64,000 bases of DNA, taken from NCBI RefSeq assembly GCF_963676685.1, contig NC_092346.1, forward strand, positions 50,063,062 to 50,127,061. Reading direction: 5' to 3'. The DNA is from Mytilus edulis (Eukaryota; Mollusca; Bivalvia; Mytilida; Mytilidae). The notes below the pieces were generated by a model that was not told the DNA's origin, made no database searches, and was given only the letters and a program-made list of their open reading frames with translations. Each line of letters opens with the position of its first letter. Position 1 is the first letter of the stretch. The position numbers and the translations under genes are program-made. Of this stretch, positions 41,493-53,866 are shown one piece after another.

Positions 41493-43868
41493 CAGTCATT
41501 CCCAAAAAATGGGTACAATTCGAATGAAGACACTGTTAAAAAATAAATTTCAACTGAGCAGAGAGAGAGTGTTGTTTTCTTCTGTGTCTATATCTAGTCT
41601 GTCATTTTTTTAATTTTTACTTACACCATTTTAGTTGTTTTCTAGTTTTAGCATTTTTTTGTAAGACAAGGTAAGTATGAACGTATTGGAGGTTAGTGTT
41701 GTATAAAGTCATCGTAAAAATTGCATTAGAGAAAAACACAAGATTTAAATCCAGGCTCATGTGAAATGGATTACATTTACCACCATAGCAAACTGATTTA
41801 TACGTATTATTCTGTATATATTGAAAGCAAATGCCAATTTTAAGGTCTGAATTAATATAGTGTTTAAAAAATAATTCAAATAAGTAGTTTTCACAACTTA
41901 TTTAGTAATAAATTTAAACTAATGAAATGTTATGCTGTATAATATTTTAGTTTCATAATACAGCTTTCCCGGAAAAACCCTATTATTTATGTTTTGAATC
42001 ACTTGTATGTATTTTTTATGCTTGTATTAGTCCACACCCCCATCTTTGTTACGGAGGATGATATCCAACCAGTATCTGAATGCTGATACATAGTAACACT
42101 TAACTCTTTAATCCTAGCTTTTCTAAACAATTTATTGACATTACAAACTAAAAAACTGTTTTCTATCAAGTTATATGTTTCTTTTAGTGAAATGGACTTG
42201 TTCTTGTCAAAATCTCCGTAACGATTCATGAACTTTCACTCAAAAATATGTTTTACCTAAACCGAATACTGTTCAACTTAATTTTATTAGCTCTATACAG
42301 ATAATGTCATCTTCCTTCACACAATAATGTATGTATTATACTCAACTATGAAGTTTTGGAGTCAAAATAGATTCTTTTCGAAAATTTCTATCCTCCGTAA
42401 CGACATTTAAAACCTCCATAACGGACAATTCCAGTTCTTACCAACAGCAAACATATAAATGAATGTAAATATTGGAATTAAATGACAAACAAGACAACAG
42501 AATTAAACATTTTTCTTAGTAAATCGTTATCTAAAAAGAGTAAAGTCCTGTTAGAGAAAAAAAACCTTTTTTTCCTTAAATTTCTATCCTCCGTAACGTA
42601 AATCAATGATGTCGTCTATGATTGACATCACCTTTTGATTTTTATTAGTGATAATGGATGAACTGATTTGGTATCTATAACAATGTACAAGAATTTCAAT
42701 TGGTATGATCGTGTTTTCATGCATCTTTAGATTTTTGTTATTTGCATAACCTCCGTTACATTGATGAGTCCTAAATAATCTTGAAAATGTTTGCCATAAA
42801 CCGCTGTTAAAGTTATGATTGTCGTCGCAATTACACAAGTTGTGTTGTAGACTATTTCAAATCTAAGAAAATGGCTGATATATCGTTTATTAAAAGTTAT
42901 AATGTTGCTCACATAATAGGGAAAAAACAAGTTAACATACCTTTCTCAAAACAACATTTTTTTTCTTAAAATCTGTATTTTGTTTGTCTGTTTCCTTTAT
43001 AATAAACGATGTCTGCTACAAAAATGACTTTCGGCAGTGTCGGCAGCCGCTAATACTGATAAAAAAGTCTCACAACTTAACTGTAAATAACTGCGTCACG
43101 GAGGTTATTTAAACGGAGGTTAGTTTTATTTACATTATACATGGAAATATGTAACAATATTGTTGAGTTGCTTTCTCAAAACTGATTATTGAGAAGCTTT
43201 ATGGGTGCTTTCAATGAAATAATCATCATTTTGATTTGTTCTTGGTTAGTGCGTTCCAAAATACGCGTTACGTAGGTTGGATTCTTATATGCGACAATTG
43301 AAAAAAAGAGAAAGAGAAGATTTTTTTTATTTTTCGTTTCATTGCAATAAAAGTTAAAGGCAGAATTTTAAAATTTGATGTATCAACTTTGCTTAAAGTC
43401 ACTTTGGGCATGATTTCCAATCATATAAATATGTTTTGACTGTACCTAAAGATACGTTACGGTAGGTTATACGTTTATCGGCGACATTGGTTTAATGGGT
43501 AAATCAAAGTGTATATTATAACTTTTGATTCTAAAATATTTTTGTGGATAAAAATCAATATATAGTGTCAAATAAAAAAGCAAATATAATCATGGTTTAG
43601 ATGAAATAAAGTATTTTAATTCACACCGATATTTGGAGTTTTTCTTGGCGACATTCGGAATTCGTGTCATTTCCGTATATTGAATAGAAAATCACACAAA
43701 TATATTTACGATATACATCACAAAAGAATATAATTTTATTTTAGTATACATATTAATCACTTAGAACACGAAAAAGATTATCTGTGACATATGTTAAGCT
43801 TGCATTTTGTGGTTATTTGCCGGCGACACTGAAATTTTGTAATTGTACCCATTTTTTGGGAATGACTG
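41493..43868. mobile_element. 2.38-kb element with 28-bp inverted ends and dispersed CGTTACGGAGG words
   Basis: CAGTCATTCCCAAAAAATGG at left is the exact inverse of the right end, which closes AATGACTG; the match runs 28 bp. Inside, TCCGTAACG or CGTTACGGAGG words occur at about 42048, 42388, 42411, 42590, 42745, 43095, 43115, 43266 and 43455, changing orientation near the middle. GGCGACA words recur at about 43288, 43479, 43650 and 43820. No convincing ORF and no clear target duplication. Confidence 0.65.
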
Positions 43869-43888
43869 AATACAGTATATTTTATAGG

Positions 43889-43960
43889 ATATGGGGTCAG
43901 TAAATTTCATATGGGGATTCGAGCATCGCTCTCACCTCATATGGATTTTATTGACCCCAA
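43889..43960. repeat. imperfect palindrome
   Basis: ATATGGGGTCAGTAAATTTC and GATTTTATTGACCCCA-type arms flank a centre with CGAGCATCGCTC. It lies between two larger elements. Confidence 0.45.
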
Positions 43961-44187
43961 ACTACCGTATTAGAGGGGGGACAAGGGGGGTCCCAATAAC
44001 AGCAAAACAGCAAATTGATTTGGCTCATAACAGATAACAAGGAATTAAAATGGACAAAAACAGATAACAGTAAATGAAATATTAAAATAATTCGGTCTTT
44101 GACAAATCAGTATTTCTTATTACGGATATAATCCTTTTTATCACACATTTTGTACTGATATGTACGTTTTTGCATGGCCAATAATAG

Positions 44188-44276
44188 CCGGAAGTCAAGG
44201 TTGGTTATCAGCCCTCAGGGCCGATATCGATATCAGCCCTCGAAATCCATATCAAGCCCCCGAGTTTAACTTCCGG
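44188..44276. mobile_element. small palindromic element with CCGGAAGT ends
   Basis: CCGGAAGTCAAG and AACTTCCGG arms enclose several GATATCGATATCAGCCCTCG-type words in both orientations. Confidence 0.45.
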
Positions 44277-44736
44277 TAACCTGTCAATCAAAGGCTATTT
44301 GTAAACAAGTTGAACACAATGAAAAGAAATTTAAAAAGTTACAAATGTGCTGTAGAAGAAAAAAGTAGAAATCAACAGTGAAAATCACAAAAGTTCCCGT
44401 AAAATTTTGACGTCATGAGGAATTTAGAACAATATATGACGCCACATTGGAATGAGTAGCGATATAGGATTCTTCCTAAGCATTTTTTAACATTTGTAAT
44501 GTAACACTTTAAAGTCGTTTAATTTTTGCAATTCTTAGAATTAGTATATTTATTGTTAATTATTTCTGAAACTTTTCACAAAACGTTGTTAACCTACTGT
44601 GATACGAACTTTTTTTTAACTCACAGTGATACATTTATCTTTTTTTTTTGTTAAATATCTTTTTGATTTTTGATGAAATATCAAACATAATTAGGTGTAA
44701 GCTATTTGTTTTCTCCTGCTTGAAAATATGTGATAA

Positions 44737-44882
44737 ATAGATTATGACATGTCATTTTCCATATGGTCCATGGTATCAGCCCACGACCCATATCAAGCCC
44801 TCGGGCTAAAGCCCTCTGGCTTGATATGGGAGTCTAGGGCTGATACCAGGGCCATATGGAAAATGCCATGTAATAATCTATA
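44737..44882. mobile_element. 146-bp palindromic element
   Basis: ATAGATTATGACATGTCATT at left and its near inverse at right; the arms (about 60 bp) include CCATATGG and GGTATCAGCCC, and the centre GCCCTCGGGCTAAAGCCCTC. Related in style to 34286-34420 and 44188-44276. Confidence 0.65.
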
Positions 44883-44987
44883 AGTAATGCATTCCATTTT
44901 CTAAAACTTTGTTTTTAGTATTAATTTATGTATCTAGAATGTGTTTAAATTACTACTCAATATATTATAAAATTTTTTATACGCTCG

Positions 44988-45120
44988 TTTACGGAACGTA
45001 TTATGGTATACTGTTGTCCGTCTGTTGTCAACATGTCGGACATTAACTCAAAAACTCTTAAACCAATTTGCATTAAACTTTGGGAAATTGTTTATATCTA
45101 TTGACGTGAGCTCCCTTTCT

Positions 45121-45157
<37 letters not shown>

Positions 45158-45610
45158 ATTTTAGATTTTAAGTTTCTGGGTAATGGGTTTTTATTCAATA
45201 AAATTGGTGGTTTTTTTTTCAGTTTTCTAATAATATCTCAAAAATGCTTTCACAAAGCAAGGAATTTTGGTGAATTGTTTATATCTATTAACATGAGGTC
45301 ACTTTCAAGTTTTATAAATTTTAGATTTTACGTTTCCAAGTTAACGGGTTATATTAATTAAAAAGGGGGGATTTTACAGTTTTCAGACATTAACACAAAA
45401 AATGTTTTCAGCAGTTCTCATGAAACTTTGCTAAAATGTTGTTGTAAACTTCCTTTCGATTTTTATTAATTTTAGATTTTATGTTATTGAGTTAAGGGAT
45501 TTTATTCATTAGAAAAAGGTGGTATTTTGTAGTTTTCAAAAATAACTCAAAAATGCTTTCAGCAGTTCTCATGAAACGTTGGTGTATTGTTTATATATAT
45601 TGACTGAAGC
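44988..45610. repeat. tandem repeat of about 150-165 bp, inside the composite element
   Basis: About four units carry 'actcaaaaactcttaaacc'/'aaaaatgctttca', 'ttgtttatatctattgac' and 'tttataaattttagatttta'. A poly-T run (45122-45154) interrupts the first. No coding content. Confidence 0.7.
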
Positions 45611-45639
45611 TCTCTTTGTTGCTAATAAAAAATGACCTA

Positions 45640-45933
45640 AAAGAGTTTGAATATTCTGACTTTTTCTAAATGACCATTTAATGAGGTGTGTGAATTTTTC
45701 TTAATAAGACTGTGAGGCAAAGTGGTATATAGGGTAAAAAAATCAAAAGCACCAATTATAAGCATGCAATTTATACATAGTTTAGTAGGGAAACAATTGC
45801 TTGAAACGAAATAAATCTTTGTTTGTAATGAGTTATGTGCAGCTTCGGACCCAAGTACATGGTTGGAACTTTCATTGTACAATGCATTTGGTTCTGCTTT
45901 GAAAAGAATCACAGAGCTGAGTCTATGTACCAT
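45640..45933 (-). pseudogene. decayed reverse-transcriptase fragment, Penelope-like or LINE
   Basis: The minus frame contains CFPTKLC and AFDFFTLYTTLPHSLIKK, resembling the F-D-F-[ST]-T-L-Y-T-T-[IL]-P-H segment of invertebrate RT proteins. The rest of the domain is missing. Confidence 0.5.
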
Positions 45934-46399
45934 GTTATATAAAAGGTTAAGTGGTTGTTAGGACCTAGTCCTTAATTGAGATCCTTGTCAGATATTCCTG
46001 GCCATATGTTTTCTTATTTGTCATATTAAGAATTGTTTTAATTTAATATGCTCGTACGGGAAACAAGGAACATTATTCTCATACAAAAAATTAAGATAAT
46101 TCTAAATACACGTTCATAAAAAAAAGGAATTTATTACAAAGGATAATCATAAGATATACTTGAATTGTCCTGGACCTCACTTCTGAGATGGGTATATGTT
46201 AATGAAATCCTTCTCTGAATACGGGACAAACATATTAGAAGTATTAGACCCCAAAGTCCAATGATCTTCAATTTTTACCGAATATTGACTGTCAAAAACA
46301 AAAAGGCTAACATTCCAATTTTCAATAACAGTTAACAGCAAATACATTATCACAATAACAGATAACAAAACAAGAGTGCACACACTGAAATGTCTCGCC

Positions 46400-47580
46400 T
46401 TCTTTACTAATCATTGATATTATGTTGATAGTCCTAAGTATTAAGCTTTATTACAACTGTCACATAAACGTTACATTAACCAAGATAACTAAACAAAGAC
46501 CAATGAACCATGAAAATGAGGTCAAGGTCAGATGAACCATGTCAGGCTGACATGTACAGCTAACAATGCTTCCATAAAACAAATATAGTTGACCTAATAC
46601 TTATAGTTTAAGAAAAATAGACCAAAACACAAAAACTTAAGACTGAGCAATGAACCGTGAAAATGAGGTCAAGGTCAAATAAAACCTGCGCGACTAATAT
46701 ATAAATCATAAAATATTTCCATACACTAAATATAGTTGACCTATAACTAAACAAAGACCAATGAACCATGAACCATGAAAATGAGGTCAAGGTCAGATGA
46801 ACCATGTCAGGCTGACACGTACAGCTAACAATAATTCCATAAAACAAATATAGTTGACCTAATACTTATAGTATCAGATAAAAAGACCAAAACTCAAAAA
46901 ACTTAACTTTGACCACTGAACCATGAAAATGAGGTCAAGGTCAGATGACATCTGTCCGCTAGACATGTTCACCTTACAATTATTCCATACAACAAATATA
47001 GTAGACCTATTGCATAAAGTATGAGAAAAACAGATCAAAACACAAAAACTTAACTATAACCACTGAACCATGAAAATGAGGTCAAGGTCATATGACACCT
47101 GCCAGTTGGACATGTACACCTTACCGTCCTTCCATACACCGAATATACTAGCCCTATTGCTTATAGTATCTGAGATATGGACTTGACCACCAAAACTTAA
47201 CCTTGTTCACTGATCCATGAAATGAGGTCGAGGTCAAGTGAAAACTGTCTGACGGGCATGAGGACCTTGCAAGGTACGCACATACCAAATATAGTTATCC
47301 TATTACTTATAATAAGAGAGAATTCAACATTACAAAAAATCTGAACTTTTTTTTCAAGTGGTCACTGAACCATGAAAATGAGGTCAAGGACATTGGACAT
47401 GTGACTGACGGAAACTTCGTAACATGAGGCATCTATATACAAAGTATGAAGCATCCAGGTCTTCCATCTTCTAAAATATAAAGCTTTTAAGAAATGAGCT
47501 AACACCGCCGCCGCCGCCGCCGCCAGAGCACTATCCCTATGTCGAGCTTTCTGCAACAAAAGTTGCAGGCTCGACAAAAA
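46400..47580. repeat. 147-bp tandem repeat carrying AGGTCAAGGTCA
   Basis: Seven copies of ATGAAAATGAGGTCAAGGTCA-type words at 46519, 46666, 46784, 46932, 47079, 47225 and 47381, mostly 146-148 bp apart. The first five have a perfect AGGTCAAGGTCA; the last two differ by one base. The array ends with a GCC triplet run (about 47507-47523) and a hairpin GTCGAGCTTTCTGCAAC / GTTGCAGGCTCGAC. Confidence 0.8.
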
Positions 47581-47809
47581 CTAAAAGCCCAATAACAGCT
47601 AACAAAGAATAAGACAATAACAGCTAACAGCAAATATATTTTCAAAATAACAGATAACAAAGAATTAAATTGCCCCATAACAGCATAACAGTTAAACCCC
47701 TTGCCCCCCCCCCCCCCCCCCCTCGTATTAGGTCACTTGCGCACTATGTAACTAATAATGTGGGAAATCTCCTGAAATTCTACAGGAACTACTTGATAAA
47801 CTTCTTTTT

Positions 47810-49530
47810 TACTGTAATAAATGAAATACATAGAAGTGAATACTAACAAAACTAAAGTTGTGATATTCAAAAATGGCTAGCAACCAGTAACTGCAAAAAT
47901 TTCTACAACAACGCAGAACTGAAACATTGGTATGCTGATTCACTCTAATGGAAACAAATTATAAACATAGAAGCGATAAGCTTTACAAGGTTCACGATCT
48001 TTGGCAGCTCTGAATAATTCTACAAATGGTTTATACTTGACGAAGAAAAAGAAATGTGATTTGTTCGATAGTATGGTTGCGTTTGTGATCAAATAGGCTT
48101 CGGAAATTTGGGGTTTTCATCATGGAAATGATGTTGAAATTATCCATAACTGTTTTTGTCGATCTATTTTGAAACTGGGTAAAAGTACGTCAAATTGTTT
48201 TTATATGGCGAGCTAGGGCGATTGCCAATGTAAATAGTTAGAAAAGAAAAATTTGTAAAATACTGCTTAAAAATTTTAACTAACAAATCACAAAGTATGT
48301 ATGCTATCTATATATTTTTACTCACAGATGCAAATAATGTTAAAAATAATTGTATCTCTAATGTTCGTAACCTATTGTTTAGTATTGGTTTAAATTTTGT
48401 ATGGTATCAGCAGTCTGGTATAAACATATCTTTAGATGTAATAAAAACTAGAATAAAAGATTATCATATTCATAGCTGGTTTGCATCTATCTATACAGGA
48501 TTGTGATAAGCTTACTATGTACAGAATTGTAAAATTAGATGTTTGTTTTGAAGCCTACGTAGATTATAATTATAACTCACATTTTTTCACAAATCTACGT
48601 AGTGGTATTATGAAGTTTAATGTTGAGGTTAGGCGATATACAATATACCTAGAGAAAATAGATTATCTACTTGCTGTAATATGAAATTTTTTGAAGATGA
48701 GTACCATTTTAACTTAGAATGAAATTCAAAACAGTGTGGCTGTGGCCAAAGATTGACACATTAAATTCATCCATTGACTGGGATAATTTACGTGAACGTT
48801 TGTCTGTAACGACCACTGTTCACGACGTACCTACGATAGACATTTAAACTGTGGGGTCACTAAAGGTTTCTTAACACCTTTAATTATAAAATAATTCGAA
48901 AAATTAATCAGGAATAACCTTTATGTTTTGATTTATATAATTGATATAAATCAAAACCTCGTGTTATTTCTGATTAATTTTTCGAATTACTTTATTAAGG
49001 TGTTGAGAACCTTTGGTGACCCCATAGTTTAAGTGTCTTTAAAAGGTACATAGTGAGCAGTGGTCGTTACATACAAACGTTCACCTAAATTGTCCCAGTC
49101 AATGGATGAATTTAATGTGTCAATCAATGGCCACAGCCACATTGTTTTGAATTTCATTCTAGTGTGTCTTGTATATAGATTTGTACGGCTGCAATTTTTA
49201 CCAAACTACTTACTGTTCGTCGCCAAATGTGACAAAACTTAGGTATTTGTATCAAACAAAATCTAGATCTTTAGTTGGAAAATTGTGTAATTATTTGAAA
49301 TTAGCCTGGCAGATTAGACCAAATCTAATTAGTTGATTATTCGTCTATTGTATTATCCTATAATATTGTTCTCTGCTGTTTATTTTTTGTCACAATTTAA
49401 ACATGGTCATGTTGCTATAGCAGGTAGCTACTGCTTTGCAAATGAAGAATTAATTCAATATGCTAAGTTGAAATATAATGATAAAGGCTTCATTTTGCAC
49501 CCAATCATATTATCTTAAAAAAGAGGCACC
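47810..49530 (+). pseudogene. LINE ORF2 3' region, decayed and split by a foldback element
   Basis: Pieces in order: KTKVVIFKNG (about 47850), ASEIWGFHHGNDVEIIHN (48103-48160), the frames 48297-48684, then EDEYHFNLE (about 48690-48714). After an interruption at 48715-49161 it resumes with a Cys-led segment ending KLAWQIRPN (about 49320). This order is that of the RT C-terminal and tail region of a non-LTR retrotransposon. Many stops and shifts. Confidence 0.7.
48715..49161. mobile_element. 447-bp foldback element inserted in a LINE
   Basis: Left TAGAATGAAATTCAAAACAG and right CTGTTTTGAATTTCATTCTA-type arms are inverted over about 220 bp each, meeting near 48940 at TTGATTTATATAATTGATATAAATCAA-like sequence. 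It separates EDEYHFNLE from the following cysteine codon of the LINE, so it landed inside that ORF. Confidence 0.75.
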
Positions 49531-49575
49531 TAATATAGTGTATCATTATCAGATTGGTTTAAATGTTTTGTAGTA

Positions 49576-49856
49576 AGGGAGCTACCATTTGATTTTTATG
49601 GGGGGGCTAGGATGAAATTTGAAAAAAATAGGCAGGACAGGAGTTTTGAGTAAAAAAAAAGGCAGGATGAGCAACTTGGTAAAAAAAAAGGCAGGATGAC
49701 AATTTGTGTAAAAAAAGTCAGGATAACTAGTAAAAAAAAAGGCAGGACCGATTAGAGTAAAAAATAAAAAGGCAGGACAGAGATTTCAACTAAAAAAAAA
49801 AGCAGGACAAAATTTTTCATCCTAGCCCCCCCATAAAAATCAAATGGTAGCTCCCT
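49576..49856. mobile_element. 281-bp MITE with AGGGAGCTACCATTTGA ends and internal AAGGCAGGA repeats
   Basis: The left 35 bp (through GGGGGGGCTAGGATGAAA) is inverted at the right end. Between lie six to seven direct copies of an A-run plus GGCAGGA(T/C), spaced about 25-30 bp. Confidence 0.8.
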
Positions 49857-49999
49857 AATTGCTTTTTTCTTATTCTGTTTGTAAGGTATGAGGATTGTGA
49901 CGACCATTACTCAAAGGTTAAATGTCGGTTCTAAGAAAACGAAGAAACATAATCTTACGACAAATGAAGACACACGAAATTATGTAAGAAAATTAATAA

Positions 50000-50560
50000 G
50001 AAATGTCGAATTGCTAAACGTTTGAGTAAACACATAATAAAGTATAGTTGACCTTTATCTAGCGAGATGCAAATAAAAGCAACAGTAGTATACCGCTGTT
50101 CAAAACTCGTAAATCCATGGACAAAAACAAAATCGGGGTAACAAACTAAAACTGAGGGAAACGCATTAAATATAAGAGAACAACGACACAACATTAAAAT
50201 GTAACACACACAGAAACGGACAGAGTATTAGTCAAAATCTTATGAGAATAACAAATATAACATCAAAACCAAATACATGAATTTGGGATAGATAAGTACC
50301 GTGACACGTCTTATAGTAATGTGAATTCACACTAAAAAATTAGAGAAAACAAACGACACAACGGAAACACAACGTTAAAATGTAACACACACAAAAACGA
50401 ACTATAATATAACAATGGCCATATTCCTGACTTGGTAGAGGATATTTTTAGAGGACAAATGGTGGGTTGAACCTGGTTTTGTGGCATGTCAAACCTCCCT
50501 CTTTTATGGCCATGTGAAATATAACATTAAAATGACAACCCAACATTACAGGACTACAAT
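50000..50560 (-). repeat. mussel dispersed repeat, reverse copy
   Basis: Reverse complement of the repeat at 14690-15240: 'aaatccatggacaaaaacaaaa', 'aacatcaaaaccaaatacatg' and 'gtgggttgaacctggtttt' correspond to its parts in opposite order. It contains extra diverged segments. Confidence 0.6.
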
Positions 50561-51439
50561 ATAAATAAATAGGAGAACTCAATTGACAAAGAAACACACG
50601 AATAATAGCTAACAATAGGCAACAAGTTTAAAATTTTAATACGCCAGAAGTGCATTTTGCCCACACAAGACTCACTAGTGACGCATAACGTTAGATACAA
50701 AAGTTTGAAAGCCGAAACAAGTACAATAAGCCGAAACAAGTACAAAGACCAAAAGTTCAAAAAAGTTGTGCCAAAAACGGCCAGGGTTTTCTGTTAGGTA
50801 CCAGAACATTCCTATTAATTGAGAATAATTTATACTTTTGCAAACAGTAAATTTTATGAAATGACTATACAAAAGATATACATGATAAAATTGAAGTATT
50901 AACTAATTACAGGAAACAACCGAAATACATTACTTAACCCGACAAAATGCAACACAAGAAATAGATACAGCCGAATAAGTCAAAACCTCAACGCCAAGTA
51001 ACGTCATATTTGAAATTGTAAAAAATGACAAAAAAATGACGTCACATTTGAATTTGTAAAACAGATCATCAAAAAATGAAAAATGACGTCACATTTGAAT
51101 GATTAAGATAGAATTAGGATTGATTTAAGATTATATTTGAACTAAATACTGATATTACATTTAATAACAATGCACATTTCAATACTTATTTATAGCAAAC
51201 TAAGGTAGCAATTAACTATATTATATAGCTATGTTTTAAATCTAACTTCAAACGTAAAACATCGTACATATTACGTTGAACAAAATCAAATCTAATAAAT
51301 GAAGGCGGTGATTAATTTTCTTTACCATAAAACAAACCAAACAATACCAAACCTTATCCCTTTTCTACCACATAACACGTAAAACACATAATAAAACAGC
51401 AAAAATAGATAAAAGGGAAGGAAGATAAAAAAAAATTCA

Positions 51440-51730
51440 AATGTGTCCTAAGTTTGGAATATGCAGTAGTTGTCGTTTGTTGATATGGTTCATAAATGTT
51501 TCTCGTTTTTTCTTTTTTTAAATAGATTAAATCGTTGTTTTCCCCGTTTGAATGGTTTAACACTAAATATTTGTGGAGCCCTTTATAGCTTACTGTTCGG
51601 TGTGAGCCAAGGTTCCGTGTTGAAGACCGTCTTTTGACCTATAATGGTTGACTTTTACAAATTGTGACTTTGATGGAGAATTGTCTCATTGGAACTCATA
51701 TCATATCGTATATCTATGTATAAGTGGTAG
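51440..51730 (+). repeat. mussel dispersed repeat copy
   Basis: 'agttgtcgtttgttgatatg', 'ttccccgtttgaatggttta' and 'tctcattggaactcatatca' follow the family order, close in sequence to the copy at 28260-28720. Confidence 0.6.
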
Positions 51731-52578
51731 AGTGACGTCTTTGGGAATAAATGGTGTAACTTTGTAATTTTTCAAACCATAACGACTGCATAACTCGCTT
51801 GCTATATGGAACCGTTCACCGAAGAAACTCATCTACAAAACATATACATAGTTACGTCACTGCTCCATTCATAACTACAACGATATCATTTAGCAATCGT
51901 ACAGTTTACCAAAAAATGGAACGACTGAAGATGACGTAATTAAACTCAATTGTTCTTATTTTCGATTTTTCTGCTATAGGCTATAGTTGGTATTCACGTT
52001 ATTACCACTTTATAGTTTGGTCGTGCAAAAACTACATACAACAATTTCAAGGATAACATTATTTCCTTTGTCTTAGGACATGTGAAAACATTTGCAGTGA
52101 GATTAAACGTTTTAAAGGTACCAAACCTTATCCCTTTTCTAACACAATAGTATAACATCACAACATAGTACCAAACCTTCTCCCTTTTTTGACAACATCA
52201 TGCCAACCTGTGTTGCTTTAGCACATCACATAACCTGTTGTCAAAATGTTACCACATTTGATTTATAAGGGGACACTTGACAGTTTGAGTTGGTATTTCT
52301 ATCGGAATAGACGAATAGGTTAATCACAATGATTCAATGTCGTACTCCAAAGAAGAGTTTTTTGTATAAAATGTTAACACGTGCATTTGAATTCAAAATG
52401 AGACGTTTCACTACAATTATCAAAAAGAAAGGTTCAGGTGTCCTGGATGGTTATATAAAACTTAAAGTCACCAGCAGCACATTTCTTTATTTTTATTGTT
52501 ATTTATCGTTTTGATGTTCAAACTACAATACATTGCTACAAAACATGAATTAAATATTGTTATCATGCGATTAATATA

Positions 52579-53039
52579 TACTGTGGAATCATTTACATTC
52601 ATTGGATACCAATTTGCATGCATTTCGTGGGAACAGACGTAGGGAACCACGAATTCAAATTTCAGCGAAATACAAAATTCTAAAAGGAATGTTTAATATA
52701 AAAAAGAAAATGTGGTATGATTGCCAATAAGACAACTATCCACAAAAGACCAAAAATGACACAGAAATTAGCAACTATAGGTCACCGTACGGCTTTCAAC
52801 AATGAGAAAAGCCCATACCGCATAGTCAGCTATAAAAGGCCCCGATAAGACAATGTAAAACAATTCAAACGAGAAAACTAACGGCCTTATTTATTTAAAA
52901 AAAAAAATTAACGAAAAACAAATATGTAACACATAAACAAACGACAACCACTGAATTACAGGCTCCTGACTTTGCCAAAACAGAGAAATTAAATATCCAC
53001 GAAATGTCGTATCCACGAAAATAAATGATTCCACAGTTA
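52579..53039. mobile_element. CTGTGGATTCATT-family MITE split by a second repeat
   Basis: The ends match the family (TACTGTGGAATCATTTAC at left; ATGATTCCACAGTTA at right). The middle is interrupted at about 52695-52970 by a mussel dispersed repeat (the 'ccgcatagtcagctat' family). Family sequence resumes at 52971 with TTTGCCAAAAC, as in the uninterrupted copy at 21743. Confidence 0.65.
52695..52970 (-). repeat. mussel dispersed repeat inserted in a MITE
   Basis: Reverse-orientation copy ('ggtatgattgccaataagac' ... 'ccgcatagtcagctataaaa' ... 'aattacaggctcctgac') with MITE halves on both sides, so it is the younger insertion. Confidence 0.7.
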
Positions 53040-53672
53040 TAAGGATTTATAAGTTTTCAATGACAATATACAATATTTGATCTTATAAATACACTGGACT
53101 TCATTTTATATAAAATCATATTCAAAACAAGTTGAATTAACTCAATAATCCACCACCACATCAACTCCGCCTTCCAAACTATCTATAAATAACTTGCGCT
53201 TGTCTTTAGAAAGACATCAGTATTCTAAAAAAAAATAAAAAAACTTACGGAAGGCTTGCACAAATATTAACAGTCTGTCTAATTATATGATCGGAACATA
53301 GTTTATACAATACTTTGCCCGTAGAATACATTAATTATAATCTTAGTTATCATAATTCAAAGATCTCAAAAGTCACATTGTCTTTATTCAAAAATATTCT
53401 TCAAAAAACAAAATACTACCAATTTTAAAAGAAATTGATTTATTTACGTGCATCAAAAAAAATATCCTCCATAGTTTTTATAACAAGCACATTCATTAGC
53501 ATCTAGTTAATAGATCAAATACATCAAACGAATCTATATCTTTTACAAGACAACACTTATGTTAGACCAATCTATGTACAAATTTGCATACGGAAGTTTG
53601 TAGTTTACATTTGATATTACATTTAAAAGCCAGTGCACACATATTCTGTCAGTTTTTACAATAATTTTCATA

Positions 53673-53866
53673 TACTGTGGATTCACTTATTTTTGTGGGT
53701 AACAATTATCGTGGATGAAGGAAAACTTGCATATTCGTAGATATTTAATTTCATGATTTTGCTTAAGTCTGCATATCAGCCTGAAGAACATTTAATTTCG
53801 TAGTTCAACTGTACCCACGAAAGCCACGAAAATTGGTATCCAACGAATAATAATGAATTCACAGTA
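53673..53866. mobile_element. TA-flanked MITE, CTGTGGATTCATT family
   Basis: Starts TACTGTGGATTCACTT and ends AATGAATTCACAGTA with inner CCACGAAA words. It is intact at both ends and lies in the intergenic stretch downstream of the Toll-like receptor gene. Confidence 0.7.

Larger units (their letters stand above)
43974..47723. mobile_element. 3.75-kb composite element with G-run ends and 8-bp TSD
   Basis: CGTATTAG occurs at 43966-43973 and again at 47724-47731. Between them the sequence starts AGGGGGGACAAGGGGGG and ends with TTG then a long C run then T, i.e. AGGGG...CAAGGGG ends in inverted orientation. TAACAGATAACA / TAACAGCTAACA words cluster inside both ends (44005-44080, 46320-46365, 47590-47690). 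The centre holds palindromes, a decayed RT fragment and two tandem arrays. An 8-bp duplication is typical of hAT-type insertion, but no transposase is present. Confidence 0.6.
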
